A stretch of 64,000 bases of DNA from Sphingomonas sp. AR_OL41. GTDB lineage: Bacteria > Pseudomonadota > Alphaproteobacteria > Sphingomonadales > Sphingomonadaceae. A model generated the notes under the pieces. It did not search any database and had not been told where the DNA came from. It was given only the letters and a program-made list of their open reading frames with translations. The translations under genes were made by a program, and so were the position numbers. Location of the stretch: assembly GCF_029911635.1 (NCBI RefSeq), contig NZ_JARYTI010000004.1, positions 158,062-222,061 on the forward strand, given 5' to 3'. This document shows, piece after piece, positions 8,623-16,742 of the stretch (its first letter is position 1; each line of letters starts with the position of its first letter).

Positions 8623-9384
8623 GTGGCCAGAGTTCGGCACGACATCCTCGATCCGCAACTCCTGCTCGGCGCCTATGCCGTCGGGGTGTTCCCGATGGCC
8701 GATGGGCGCGATGCCGACAGCGTCTATTGGGTCGAACCCAAGACGCGCGCGATCCTGCCGCTCGACGGCTTCCATCTGTCGCATTCGCTGCGCAAGACGA
8801 TTGCCGCCGATCGCTTCCGCGTGACCGCCGACACCGCGTTCGAGCGCATCATCGCGCTGTGCGCCGAGGCGGTCGAGGGCCGCCCCGACACCTGGATCAA
8901 TCCGCAAATCGAACAGGCCTTTGTCACCCTGCACCGCCGCGGCTTCGCGCATTCGGTCGAGATATGGGACGGTGATCGGCTCGCCGGCGGACTTTACGGC
9001 CTCGCGCTGGGCCGGGCCTTCTTCGGTGAGAGCATGGTCAGCCGCGCGCGCGACGCATCGAAGGTCGCGATCGCCTGGCTCGTCGCGCGCCTGCGCGTCG
9101 GCGGATTCACCCTGCTCGACTGCCAGTTCATGACCGGGCATCTCGCCTCGCTCGGCGCGGTCGAAATTCCGCGTGCGACCTATCTCGGGCTGCTCGGCGG
9201 CGCGCTCGACGGCGTCGTCGGCACCGCGGCGGGCGTGACGTCGGGGGGCGCGAGCTCGGGAGACTTCTTCGCGCTCGACCGACTCGGCGTCGCGGCGCCC
9301 GATCCGGAAAGACCATTGGCGCTGACCGAGCCCGGCCCGCCTTCGGGGAAGGTCATCGCGCAGCTCTTGACCCACACATCGTAG
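8623..9384 (+). CDS. aat: Aat, leucyl/phenylalanyl-tRNA-protein transferase
   Basis: This enzyme adds Leu or Phe to proteins with N-terminal Arg or Lys, marking them for ClpAP in the N-end rule pathway. LLGAYAVGVFPMAD at the N-terminus, DTWINPQIEQAF and the core FGESMVSRARDASKVA, then LLDCQFMTGHLASLGA, are diagnostic. The 253-residue length is normal, and the end VIAQLLTHTS is the usual one. The start is GTG 8623. The last 205 bp are read on the other strand as the tail of the DUF2155 gene. Confidence 0.96.
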   Translation: MARVRHDILDPQLLLGAYAVGVFPMADGRDADSVYWVEPKTRAILPLDGFHLSHSLRKTIAADRFRVTADTAFERIIALCAEAVEGRPDTWINPQIEQAFVTLHRRGFAHSVEIWDGDRLAGGLYGLALGRAFFGESMVSRARDASKVAIAWLVARLRVGGFTLLDCQFMTGHLASLGAVEIPRATYLGLLGGALDGVVGTAAGVTSGGASSGDFFALDRLGVAAPDPERPLALTEPGPPSGKVIAQLLTHTS

Positions 9385-9869
9385 ATCGGGTGCTGGACGA
9401 CGTTGAGCGTTGGCCGCTCCTTGTAGAGCCAGCCCGAGAAGAAGCGGCGCCAGCTCTTGTCGAATTGCTGCACGTCGACCTGGACGAAGGCGCCGGTATA
9501 ATGCTCCTGCTCCCATGGCGCAGTCTGTTCGCATGCCGCGAGCCGGACGATCACATCGCCGACCCGCGCCGCATTGCCCGGCTTCAGCGTGATCTCGCGC
9601 GCCACGCCGTTGCGCTTGTTGAGCAGGCCCAGCACCGCGACCCGCTGCGCCATCGGCGTCGCGCCATAAGAGGGATCGGCGCCGCTCGGCAGGTCGACCG
9701 TCGTCACGTCCGACGGCGCGCTGTCCTCGTCGAGCGCGGTACGCTGCGTCGGCTTGGCATTGGGGTCGGTCGCCGGCTTCTTCTCGCCGCAGCCCGCCGT
9801 GGCGAGCAGCGCGAGCGCCGCCACCGCCAGCGTCCAGCGGCGCGAATCACTCACGCGTCGGGCGTCCAC
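9180..9869 (-). CDS. DUF2155 lipoprotein-like protein
   Basis: An alphaproteobacterial envelope protein of unknown function. The N-terminus has a signal sequence ending in ATAGC (lipobox-like). The conserved DUF2155 core runs from about residue 70 to 175: VLGLLNKRNG, RLAACEQTAPWEQEHYTGAF, FSGWLYKERPTLNVVQHPIYDVWVKSC. After that core the last 55 residues are Pro/Ser/Ala-rich and are encoded opposite the end of aat. The gene is linked to NDUFA12 (19-bp overlap), an arrangement I associate with this lineage. No enzymatic motif is visible. Confidence 0.85.
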   Translation of the reverse strand: MDARRVSDSRRWTLAVAALALLATAGCGEKKPATDPNAKPTQRTALDEDSAPSDVTTVDLPSGADPSYGATPMAQRVAVLGLLNKRNGVAREITLKPGNAARVGDVIVRLAACEQTAPWEQEHYTGAFVQVDVQQFDKSWRRFFSGWLYKERPTLNVVQHPIYDVWVKSCAMTFPEGGPGSVSANGLSGSGAATPSRSSAKKSPELAPPDVTPAAVPTTPSSAPPSSPR

Positions 9870-10243
9870 GCTTCATAATCGCCGGTCGCGGCGGCGCGGT
9901 GGCCGCCCTTTTCCATCGCGCCGGGCGGGCGATAGGCGAGCGCGGTGCCGGTCAGATTGGGGATGGCCGGCTTCTGCCAGGTGCGCGGCGCGGGCAAGGC
10001 GCGGTCGGGCAGGTCGTCGACCTGATGGTGCAGCCAGCTGAACCATTCCGGCGCGACCCGGCTCGCATCGTTGGCGCCGTTGTAGATCACCCAGCGACGC
10101 GGGTTGCCATTGGTATCGCGCCCGCCCTGATAATAGACATTGCCGAGCGAATCCTCGCCGACCCGGCGCTTGCCGCGCAGCCCGACCATGGTTCCCCAGC
10201 TGGCGCCGTTCCACCAGGTGAACGGATTGAGATTGATACCCAT
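9851..10243 (-). CDS. NDUFA12-type accessory subunit of NADH:ubiquinone oxidoreductase
   Basis: A 130-residue homologue of the mitochondrial complex I subunit NDUFA12 (B17.2), which alphaproteobacterial complex I also carries. The family pattern is clear: WGTMVGLRGKRRVGEDSLGN, VYYQGG, RRWVIYNGANDASRVAPEW and WLHHQVDDLP, then WQKPAIPNLTGT near the end. It acts at the peripheral arm on the cytoplasmic face. Its stop overlaps the DUF2155 start, so the two are co-transcribed. No nuo genes are in this window. Confidence 0.93.
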   Translation of the reverse strand: MGINLNPFTWWNGASWGTMVGLRGKRRVGEDSLGNVYYQGGRDTNGNPRRWVIYNGANDASRVAPEWFSWLHHQVDDLPDRALPAPRTWQKPAIPNLTGTALAYRPPGAMEKGGHRAAATGDYEAWTPDA

Positions 10244-10338
10244 GCCGCGCGCTTAAGACCTGTCCCGACGAACCGCAATGGCCGTTGCAACAGTGAGGCC
10301 GGCACACCGCTCTACCAGTACCCTCGGCACCGACGCGA

Positions 10339-11175
10339 TCATTGCGCCGCCGACCCGCCGGCACAGGCCGTAAGTGCCGCCGCCTCGGCCGATGCCACCC
10401 GCGTCGTGCCGGCCGCGATCTGGTATAATTGCGGCCAGCGTTTGCCCGTCACGAACAGCCGGTGCTGCCCCGCATCCCAGGCGATGCCGTTCGCCACGTC
10501 GTCGTTGCCGCGCTCCTTCGGCCCGAGACTGCTCAGGTCGAGAAAACTCAGCACCGCCCCGCTCTTGGGGTCGATCCGGGCAATGAGGTTGGTCTGCCAG
10601 ATATTGGCGTAGATCTGCCCATCGACCCATTCGAGTTCGTTGAGTTTGGCCACGGGGCAGCCATGCGCGGTCACCTTCAAGGTCGACACCGTCGCCAGCG
10701 AATCGGGATCGAGGAACCGCAACACCGCGCTGCCGTCGCTCATGATGATGAAGCGATCATTGTGCGTCGCGCCCCAGCCCTCACCGGTGTAGCTGAAATC
10801 GCCGATCGGCGAGAAATCGCCGCGCCCGTAGATGAACCCCTTCTGGTCCTTCCACGTCAGTTCGTAGATCTTGTCCTTCCACGGCACGATGCCCTCGCCG
10901 AAATAGGGGGCGGGCAAATCCATGCTCCTGGTTACGCGACCGGTCTTGAGCTCGACCTGCCGCAGGCCGGACTGGCCAACCTCACCGGTGCTCTCGTAAA
11001 GCGCGCCATCCTGAAAGAACAAACCTTCGGTGAAGGCCGACTGGTCGTGCGGATAGGTCGCCGCGATCGCCACGCCATAGACCGGCAGCTTCCCGTCGTC
11101 GGACGGCTTCCACAACATCCACCCGGCCACGGCGAGCAGGGCCAGTAGCGCGAGCGCGGCAATCACCTTCTTCAT
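10339..11175 (-). CDS. glutaminyl-peptide cyclotransferase (plant/bacterial beta-propeller type)
   Basis: A secreted or membrane-anchored five-bladed beta-propeller enzyme that turns N-terminal Gln into pyroglutamate. The N-terminus MKKVIAALALLALLAVAGWML is one hydrophobic anchor. Family signatures are FTEGLFFQDGALYESTG, YFGEGIVPWKDKIYELTW, SDGSAVLRFLDP, LNELEWVDGQIYANIW and ANGIAWD near the C-terminus. ATG 11175 begins the signal sequence; the frame is open to 11232. The gene stands alone between the NDUFA12 pair and the cold-shock gene. Confidence 0.9.
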   Translation of the reverse strand: MKKVIAALALLALLAVAGWMLWKPSDDGKLPVYGVAIAATYPHDQSAFTEGLFFQDGALYESTGEVGQSGLRQVELKTGRVTRSMDLPAPYFGEGIVPWKDKIYELTWKDQKGFIYGRGDFSPIGDFSYTGEGWGATHNDRFIIMSDGSAVLRFLDPDSLATVSTLKVTAHGCPVAKLNELEWVDGQIYANIWQTNLIARIDPKSGAVLSFLDLSSLGPKERGNDDVANGIAWDAGQHRLFVTGKRWPQLYQIAAGTTRVASAEAAALTACAGGSAAQ

Positions 11176-11276
11176 GCGCGTCAGTTCCTCAGCCGTGCGC
11201 CGGACCGATCCCGACGTCGCCCGGGCACCCATGCAATGCGCCGCGCGTCACCGCAATCGTCGTCAGTCGGCAGTCG

Positions 11277-11861
11277 TCAGTCGTCCGCCTCGACCGCCAC
11301 GGCGAGCGGGCCCTTGCGACCTTCGACGATCCGCGCCTGCAGCGGCTGGTCGGGTTCGACCTCGCCAAGGCCGGCACGGCGCAGCGTTTCCATATGGACG
11401 AAGACGTCCGCCGAGTCGGCATCGCGGACCAGAAAACCATAACCCTTGAGGCGGTTGAACCACTTCACCGTCACCGGTTCGAACGGCCCGGCCGAATCGA
11501 CCAGCGCGGCGGGGTCGATCCGGTCGCCGGCGCGCGCGCGCACCGGCTGCTCGACGACATTGCCGAGATCGATCGACAGTATCTCGCTCGCCTGCAGGCC
11601 GCGATCGCGCCGCACCGCGCGACATTCGATGCGCGCGCCCTCGGGCAGGCTGCGCCGGCCATGTGCCTGAAGCACCGAGAAATGAACGAGCACGTCACCC
11701 AGGCCGGGCTGATCGGCGACGAGGAAACCGAAGCCGCGCGTCACGTCGAACCATTTGAGCGAACCCGACAGCAACAGGCCGGCCTCATCGACCGGCGCAT
11801 CGCGCTCGTCCTCACTCCACTGCGGCCCTGCCCGTGGCGCGGCCTGCGGTTCGTTACGCAT
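11277..11861 (-). CDS. double cold-shock-domain protein
   Basis: A 194-residue protein with two cold-shock domains. The first (about residues 35-100) contains GSLKWFDVTRGFGFLV and DVLVHFSVL; the second (about 125-190) contains VTVKWFNRLKGYGFLV and DVFVHMETL. These are the RNP1/RNP2 single-strand nucleic acid binding faces. A tandem arrangement is common in alphaproteobacteria and linked to stationary-phase or cold RNA chaperoning. Start ATG 11861 (MRNEPQAAP) excludes an upstream Arg-rich extension that is probably not translated. Confidence 0.92.
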   Translation of the reverse strand: MRNEPQAAPRAGPQWSEDERDAPVDEAGLLLSGSLKWFDVTRGFGFLVADQPGLGDVLVHFSVLQAHGRRSLPEGARIECRAVRRDRGLQASEILSIDLGNVVEQPVRARAGDRIDPAALVDSAGPFEPVTVKWFNRLKGYGFLVRDADSADVFVHMETLRRAGLGEVEPDQPLQARIVEGRKGPLAVAVEADD

Positions 11862-11922
11862 ATGACATGCCCCCGGGGCGGGCGTGTAACACGGATCGCG
11901 ACGCGCGCAAAAGCCACTCGCG

Positions 11923-12483
11923 TCACGTTTCGAGCAAAGATTCCACCGCGTCGCCCGGCGCCATCGCAACGATCTTGCGCGCCAGCGCGAAATCATGCCC
12001 GGCGCGCACCATCGCGCCGAGCTGCTTCTCGCGCAGCGGGCGATCGGCCGGGGACGTGGCGAACGGGCCGATGCGCTTGCGCCGCGCGAACGTCAGCGCG
12101 GCGTCGCTCGCCTGCTCGGCGATGGCCGGCGCGAGCGCCTCGGCATCGGCCTCGTCGAGCCCCGCCTGGCGCAGCGCGCCATCGACGCGCCGACGCCCCA
12201 GCCCGCGCCGCGCCATGGCGCGCGCCCGTGCCTCGCCAAAGGCACGGTCGTCGATATAGCCGAGCTCGGCCAATCGCGTCGCTATCGCTGCCGGGTCGGC
12301 GGCAGGCCCGTCCCAGCCGCGCTCGCGGATTTTGCGGCGCAAATAGTCGCCGAGCCGCACCCGCGTGGTCGAAAATCGCTCGACATAATGAAGCGCCAAT
12401 CGCTCAAGCGCAGCCTGATCCAGCGGCACCACTGGCCGCCTGGCGCGTTCAGCGCGGCGAGAAGGCACTTCGTCCTGCGACAT
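11923..12483 (-). CDS. recX: RecX-like regulator of RecA
   Basis: A helical protein of 186 residues that binds RecA filaments and limits recombination. RecX features are RLGDYLRRKIRERGWD, LAELGYIDDRAFGEARARAMA and RRRVDGALRQAGLDEADAEAL, corresponding to the three-helix repeats. Start ATG 12483 (MSQDEVPSRR) fits the family; the frame is open to 12552. No recA is adjacent. The 116 bp between it and the divergent acyl-AMP ligase must hold both promoters. Confidence 0.85.
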   Translation of the reverse strand: MSQDEVPSRRAERARRPVVPLDQAALERLALHYVERFSTTRVRLGDYLRRKIRERGWDGPAADPAAIATRLAELGYIDDRAFGEARARAMARRGLGRRRVDGALRQAGLDEADAEALAPAIAEQASDAALTFARRKRIGPFATSPADRPLREKQLGAMVRAGHDFALARKIVAMAPGDAVESLLET

Positions 12484-12599
12484 TGCGCCATCATTGTGCC
12501 ACAGTCGGAACGGATTTTGAACGCTTGGCGGCTTCAGGGGTGCACGCTTCACAAAAAGCGGCCCCCGCGGGGAGCCGCGGGCAAGGGCGCTACTATATT

Positions 12600-14369
12600 A
12601 TGGCAATCGACGTTGCGCATTCCGGAGAAATACTGGCCGAGCGGCCCGTTCTTCTCCCGACGCCGACCGAAGATGCGTTGCCGCGCCGTCTGGCGGACTT
12701 CGCGACGCTCGGCGAGGCACTCGATTATGCCGCGCAGGGCGAGCGCGGGCTGAACTTCCACGATCCGCGCGGCGCGCTGGCGCGACCCTATCCCTATCGC
12801 GAGCTGCGTGAGGACGCGCTGGCGATGGCGCGGCGACTGATCGCGGCCGGGGTCAAGCCCGAGGATCGCATCGCGCTGATCGCGGAGACCAGCCCCGATT
12901 TCGCCGCGCTGTTCTTCGGCGTTATCTATGCCGGCGGCTGGCCGGTCCCGCTGCCGCTGCCGACCTCGTTCGGCGGCCGCGATTCCTATATCGAGCAATT
13001 GCGCGTCCAGCTTGCCAGCTGCGACCCGACCATGCTGATCTACCCGCCCGAGCTGGCGCAGATGGCCGGCGACGCCGCGCATCTCGTCGGTATCGAGGGC
13101 ATCGACTGGTCCGAATTCGCCGAGCGCGCCGCGCCCGAGGCGAGCTTGCCCACGGCGGATGGTTCGGCAATCGCCTATCTGCAATATTCGAGCGGCTCGA
13201 CGCGCTTCCCGCACGGCGTCGCGATCACCCATCATGCGCTGCTCAACAATCTCGCCTCGCACAGCCACAATATGGAAGTGTGCGGCACTGATCGCTGCGT
13301 GTCGTGGCTCCCCTGGTATCACGACATGGGGCTGGTCGGCTGCTTCCTGTCGCCCGTCGCCAATCAGGTGTCGGCCGATTACCTCAAGACCGAGGATTTT
13401 GCGCGGCGCCCGCTCGCCTGGCTCGATCTGATCAGCCGCAACAAGGGCACGACGCTCTCCTACTCGCCGACCTTCGGCTACGACATCTGCTCGCGTCGCA
13501 TCGGCACGCTGAGCCATGTTGCCGATCGCTTTGACCTGTCGCGCTGGCGCGTCGCAGGCAATGGCGCCGACATGATCCGCCCCGACGTGATGCAGCATTT
13601 CGTCGATGCCTTTGCCGATGCCGGGTTCAAGGCATCGGCGTTCCTGCCCAGCTACGGCCTGGCCGAGGCGACGCTGGCGGTGTCGATCATGCCGCCGGGC
13701 GAGGGCATCCGCGTCGAACTGGTCGAGGAAACCCAGCTGTCGGGCGTCGCGCACGGTCAGGATCGGCCGCAGCGCTATCGCGCGATCGTCAATTGCGGCA
13801 AGCCGGCGCGCGACATGCGCGTCGAAATCCGCGAGGAAGACGGCACGCCGCTGCCCGAACGCGCGATCGGCAAGGTGTGGTGCACCGGCCCGTCGCTGAT
13901 GGTCGGCTATTTCCGCGACCCCGAAGCGACCGCGGCGTGCATGAAGGACGGCTGGCTCGACACCGGCGACATGGGTTATCTCAGCGATGGCTATGTCTAT
14001 ATCGTCGGCCGCGCCAAGGACATGATCATCATCAACGGCCGCAATCACTGGCCGCAGGACATCGAATGGGCGGTCGAGCAGCTACCCGGCTTCAAGGCCG
14101 GCGACATCGCCGCCTTCGCCATCACCACCCCCGGCGGCGAGGAAACCCCTGCGGTGCTGGTGCAATGCCGCAGTTCGGACGAGGCCGAGCGCGTCCGCCT
14201 GCGCGACGAGATCCGCGAACGCGTGCGCTCGGTGACCGGCATGAACTGCGTCGTCGAACTGATCCCGCCGCGCACGCTGCCGCGCACCAGCTCGGGCAAA
14301 CTGAGCCGCGCCAAGGCCCGCAACCTCTATCTCAGCGGTGATATCAAGCCCTACGATCTGGCGGCCTGA
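12600..14369 (+). CDS. fatty acyl-AMP ligase (FAAL) family adenylating enzyme
   Basis: An ANL-superfamily enzyme of 589 residues that activates fatty acids to acyl-adenylates, normally for loading onto acyl carrier proteins of lipid or polyketide pathways rather than CoA. YLQYSSGSTRFPHGVAITH is the A3 ATP loop, SWLPWYHDMGLVG and SYGLAEATLAVS are FAAL-like core motifs, WLDTGDMGYL and GRAKDMIIINGRNHWPQDIE mark the hinge, and TSSGKLSRAKAR carries the C-terminal catalytic Lys. It starts at ATG 12600 (MAIDVAHSGEI). No partner ACP or PKS is visible here. Confidence 0.9.
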   Translation: MAIDVAHSGEILAERPVLLPTPTEDALPRRLADFATLGEALDYAAQGERGLNFHDPRGALARPYPYRELREDALAMARRLIAAGVKPEDRIALIAETSPDFAALFFGVIYAGGWPVPLPLPTSFGGRDSYIEQLRVQLASCDPTMLIYPPELAQMAGDAAHLVGIEGIDWSEFAERAAPEASLPTADGSAIAYLQYSSGSTRFPHGVAITHHALLNNLASHSHNMEVCGTDRCVSWLPWYHDMGLVGCFLSPVANQVSADYLKTEDFARRPLAWLDLISRNKGTTLSYSPTFGYDICSRRIGTLSHVADRFDLSRWRVAGNGADMIRPDVMQHFVDAFADAGFKASAFLPSYGLAEATLAVSIMPPGEGIRVELVEETQLSGVAHGQDRPQRYRAIVNCGKPARDMRVEIREEDGTPLPERAIGKVWCTGPSLMVGYFRDPEATAACMKDGWLDTGDMGYLSDGYVYIVGRAKDMIIINGRNHWPQDIEWAVEQLPGFKAGDIAAFAITTPGGEETPAVLVQCRSSDEAERVRLRDEIRERVRSVTGMNCVVELIPPRTLPRTSSGKLSRAKARNLYLSGDIKPYDLAA

Positions 14370-14401
14370 ACGGCTTTCGCTTTTCTTCGCGACCCCATTC
14401 T

Positions 14402-14433
14402 CCTTCCCCGGCGAAGGCCGGGGCCCAGTTGGG
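14402..14433. repeat. REP-type palindrome, GAAG-loop class (single copy)
   Basis: CCCCGGC-GAAG-GCCGGGG with the flank CCCAGTTGGG. The same unit recurs at 18357, 30498 and 56098, usually as inverted pairs. Confidence 0.8.
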
Positions 14434-14464
14434 GGACGCTGCTTGGGAAGGCCCACCTGTCATT

Positions 14465-14548
14465 ATTTCGGGGACACAATACTAAATTCAGGCGAGCGCT
14501 AGCGTGCCGCGGCCGATCGCGAAGAATTTAATATTGTGTCCCCGAAAT
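14465..14548. repeat. large inverted repeat with 25-bp arms around a 34-bp GC-rich core
   Basis: Arms at 14465-14489 and 14524-14548 pair at 24 of 25 positions; they begin ATTTCGGGGACACAAT and end with the reverse complement. The core contains an AGCGCTAGCG-like palindrome. The AT-rich, GGGGACACAAT-containing arms differ from the surrounding GC-rich DNA. Similar sequences flank REP-associated tyrosine (IS200-like) transposase genes in other bacteria as I remember them, so this may be a non-autonomous element. No transposase is present. Confidence 0.75.
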
Positions 14549-14677
14549 GGTGAGCGCGGCACCACCATTGCTCGGTGCACGGCCGCCGATTGGCCTTCGC
14601 GGCGACGGAGGGTTGGCGCGAACCTCGATGCATAACCCCTTTGCGCCCTCCCCTCGCCCCCCCTATAGCCCGCCGCC

Positions 14678-15607
14678 ATGGAGCGGCTTGACGGCGGCTC
14701 GGCGCTGCCCCCGCACCTTGCCGGTGGTATCGTCGCGCTGGGCAATTTCGATGGATTCCACCTCGGACACCAGGCGGTGGTCGGCCGCGCCATCGCGGCC
14801 GCGCGCGCCGCCGGACGACCGGCGATCGTCGCGACCTTCGATCCGCATCCGATGCGCCTGTTCCGCCCCGACGCCCCGCCCTTCCGTCTCACCACGCTCG
14901 ACCAGCGCGAACGACTGTTCGGCGCGGCCGGCGCCGACGCCATGCTGGTGTTCCATTTCGACGCCGCGCTCGCCGCGCTGACCGCCGAGCAATTCGTCGA
15001 CCAGCGGCTGGTCGCCACGGCGCGCATCGGCGGCGTCGTCACCGGCGAGGATTTCACCTTCGGCAAGGCCAAGGGCGGCAATGTCGCGCTGCTCGCCGAG
15101 CTCGGTCGCCGGCACGGCTTTGGCGTCGAGACCGTTGGCCCGGTGTCGCTCGACGGCCGCACCGTGTCGTCGAGCCGGATCCGCGACATGCTCGTCGCCG
15201 GCCAGCCGCGCGACGCCGCGCGGCTGCTCACCCGCCCCTGGGCGATCGAGGGTGTGGTGACACACGGCGCCAAGCTCGGCCGCACGATCGGCTACCCGAC
15301 CGCCAATATCGATCTCGGCAGTTATCTGCGGCCGGCCTACGGCATCTACGCTGTGCGGGGTCGGTTGCCCGACGGGCGCGTGCTCGACGGTGCTGCCAAT
15401 CTCGGCATCCGCCCGAGCTTCGAACCGCCCAAGGAACTGCTCGAGCCCTATTTCTTCGACTTTTCGGGCGACCTTTATGGCCAGCGCATCGAGGTCGAAC
15501 TGATCGACTATCTCCGCCCCGAGGCGAAGTTCGACACGCTCGCCGCGCTGACCGCGCAAATGGAAGCAGATTGCGCGCGGGCGCGGGCGTTGCTCGCTCG
15601 CGCCTGA
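14678..15607 (+). CDS. ribF: RibF, bifunctional riboflavin kinase / FAD synthetase
   Basis: A 309-residue enzyme making FMN and FAD from riboflavin. The N-terminal FAD synthetase domain shows ALGNFDGFHLGHQAVV (GxFDGxHxGH nucleotidyltransferase motif), ATFDPHPMRLF and GEDFTFGKAKGGN, with TVSSSRIRDML closing it. The C-terminal kinase domain has GVVTHGAKLGRTIGYPTAN and PAYGIYAVRG. Both activities appear intact. The start is ATG 14678, about 130 bp downstream of the large palindrome. The gene transcribes toward the possible minus-strand RNA at 15641-16130. Confidence 0.97.
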   Translation: MERLDGGSALPPHLAGGIVALGNFDGFHLGHQAVVGRAIAAARAAGRPAIVATFDPHPMRLFRPDAPPFRLTTLDQRERLFGAAGADAMLVFHFDAALAALTAEQFVDQRLVATARIGGVVTGEDFTFGKAKGGNVALLAELGRRHGFGVETVGPVSLDGRTVSSSRIRDMLVAGQPRDAARLLTRPWAIEGVVTHGAKLGRTIGYPTANIDLGSYLRPAYGIYAVRGRLPDGRVLDGAANLGIRPSFEPPKELLEPYFFDFSGDLYGQRIEVELIDYLRPEAKFDTLAALTAQMEADCARARALLARA

Positions 15608-15640
15608 TCGCGCGCGTCCGATCGACGGACCCCGAACGCA

Positions 15641-15670
15641 AAATGGGGGCCGGCATTGCTGCCGACCCCC
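15641..15670 (-). terminator. intrinsic terminator-like hairpin, minus strand
   Basis: On the minus strand GGGGGTCGGCA pairs with TGCCGGCCCCC around GCAA (one internal mismatch) and is followed by ATTTTGCG. On the plus strand no T-run follows, so it would end a minus-strand transcript and not ribF. Confidence 0.55.
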
Positions 15671-16130
15671 TGTCGCCGGACTTCGACCCGCTCATCCGTC
15701 TTCCGAAGAAGACGAACCGCGCCGTCTGGTTTCGGCGGCCCGCTCCACCTCGTGCCGCGAACGGCGACGAAGCTTCGCGTTTCGGTCACCGGGGCCGGGC
15801 GCGATACCCTTGCGGGCCTCAGCGCCACAGCCTCGGCGGCCAGCTTGGCGTTCCGGACCGAAGTCCTTTCCGCCTCGCCTTGGCCCTTACCTGTCGAACC
15901 GCCTTCCGCCCGGTGATGAGCGATGCGCATCCGGCCCTCATGGCCAACGCCCTTCCTCGATCGCGGGGACGTGGAGGGACGTTTCGGTCCGCCGCTCCTG
16001 CCGCCGCGACGCCGACGCTTGCGCGTCCGCACATCCCGGCCATCAGTTACCTGCGGGCCTCCCGAAAAAGCGCGCCGAACCTTGCGATCCTCGTCTCTTC
16101 TTCGGCATAAGCTTTTGATCTCTCTTCGGT
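15641..16130 (-). ncRNA. possible structured minus-strand RNA (hypothetical)
   Basis: No protein frame convinces me between 15608 and 16364. Read on the minus strand, the stretch contains two perfect C(UUCG)G tetraloop hairpins (15697-15714 with a 7-bp stem, 15855-15866 with a 4-bp stem). It ends in an 11-position stem with one mismatch and a GCAA loop (15645-15670), followed by ATTTT, which looks like a rho-independent end. A transcript of about 490 nt would face ribF tail to tail. It does not match what I know of RNase P RNA, tmRNA, 6S or SRP RNA. Translated frames are Arg-rich and may be artefacts. Boundaries are guesses. Confidence 0.3.
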
Positions 16131-16214
16131 TTCCCGCTTCGTCGTCATCCGCTTACAGTCATGATGGTGTCATCGAATCCGAGTCGCGCCAATACGAAAC
16201 CACCTCACAGAGCC

Positions 16215-16232
16215 TGTGGATAATGTGGATAT
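16215..16232. promoter_or_regulatory. tandem DnaA-box-like 9-mers
   Basis: TGTGGATAATGTGGATAT consists of a perfect DnaA box (TGTGGATAA, reverse complement of TTATCCACA) directly followed by a second copy with one difference. It lies about 135 bp upstream of the glycine-zipper gene. Its role is unknown. Confidence 0.45.
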
Positions 16233-16364
16233 CGTGGAGCGATTGGTGCGCTGCGGCGCGCGCAGAGACGTGACATGAACGCAACGTTTTTTGAGGTTCA
16301 TGCAACAATTGCTAAACCTCCCGCGTTCGGCACTTCACTGAATTAGAGGCAAGGGAGACTATCT

Positions 16365-16667
16365 ATGCGTAAGCTCATCATGGCGCTCAGCGCCGTATCG
16401 CTGGTCATTCCGGCAATGGCGATCCCGACCGCAGCCGAGGCCAAGCGGCACTATTATAATGGCCATACCTACAAGCGCACCAAGGTTTGCCGTCACTCGA
16501 GCGGCACGACGGGTCTCGTCGCCGGCGGCGTCGGCGGCGCGCTGGTCGGCAACTCGGTCTTCGGCCATGGCGCGCTCGGCACGATCGCCGGCGGTGTCGG
16601 CGGCGCCTTTGCCGGTCGCGCGATCGATCGCACGATCACCGCCAAGAAGCGTTGCTATTATCGCTGA
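16365..16667 (+). CDS. secreted glycine-zipper 2TM-domain protein
   Basis: A 100-residue envelope protein. Residues 1-26 are a Sec signal peptide (MRKLIMALSAVSLVIPAMA, cleavage near AEA-K). The mature part starts KRHYYNGHTYKR and carries two glycine-zipper helices, GLVAGGVGGALVGNSVFGHG and GTIAGGVGGAFAGRAID, with GxxxG spacing as in Rickettsia 17-kDa antigen-like proteins. Such proteins sit in or under the outer membrane; the exact role is unknown. A good GGGAG ribosome-binding site precedes ATG 16365. A terminator follows at 16696. Confidence 0.8.
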   Translation: MRKLIMALSAVSLVIPAMAIPTAAEAKRHYYNGHTYKRTKVCRHSSGTTGLVAGGVGGALVGNSVFGHGALGTIAGGVGGAFAGRAIDRTITAKKRCYYR

Positions 16668-16693
16668 GCCGATCGGTACGCGAAGCAGACAGG

Positions 16694-16721
16694 AAGGGCG
16701 CGGCTCACCCCGCGCCCTTTT
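16694..16721 (+). terminator. intrinsic terminator
   Basis: GGGCGCGG (16696) pairs with CCGCGCCC (16710) around CTCACC and is followed by TTTT. It closes the glycine-zipper gene 25 bp after its stop. Confidence 0.85.
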
Positions 16722-16742
16722 GCCATGAAAGGGACAATCGAC

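Noticed and set aside
15641..16130. RNase P RNA or tmRNA
   Set aside because: The conserved P4 sequences of RNase P and a tag frame or acceptor-arm pairing of tmRNA could not be found; a GGTTCGACAGG stretch alone is not enough.
16215..16232. Replication origin
   Set aside because: Only two DnaA boxes, no AT-rich unwinding element or dnaA/hemE neighbours.
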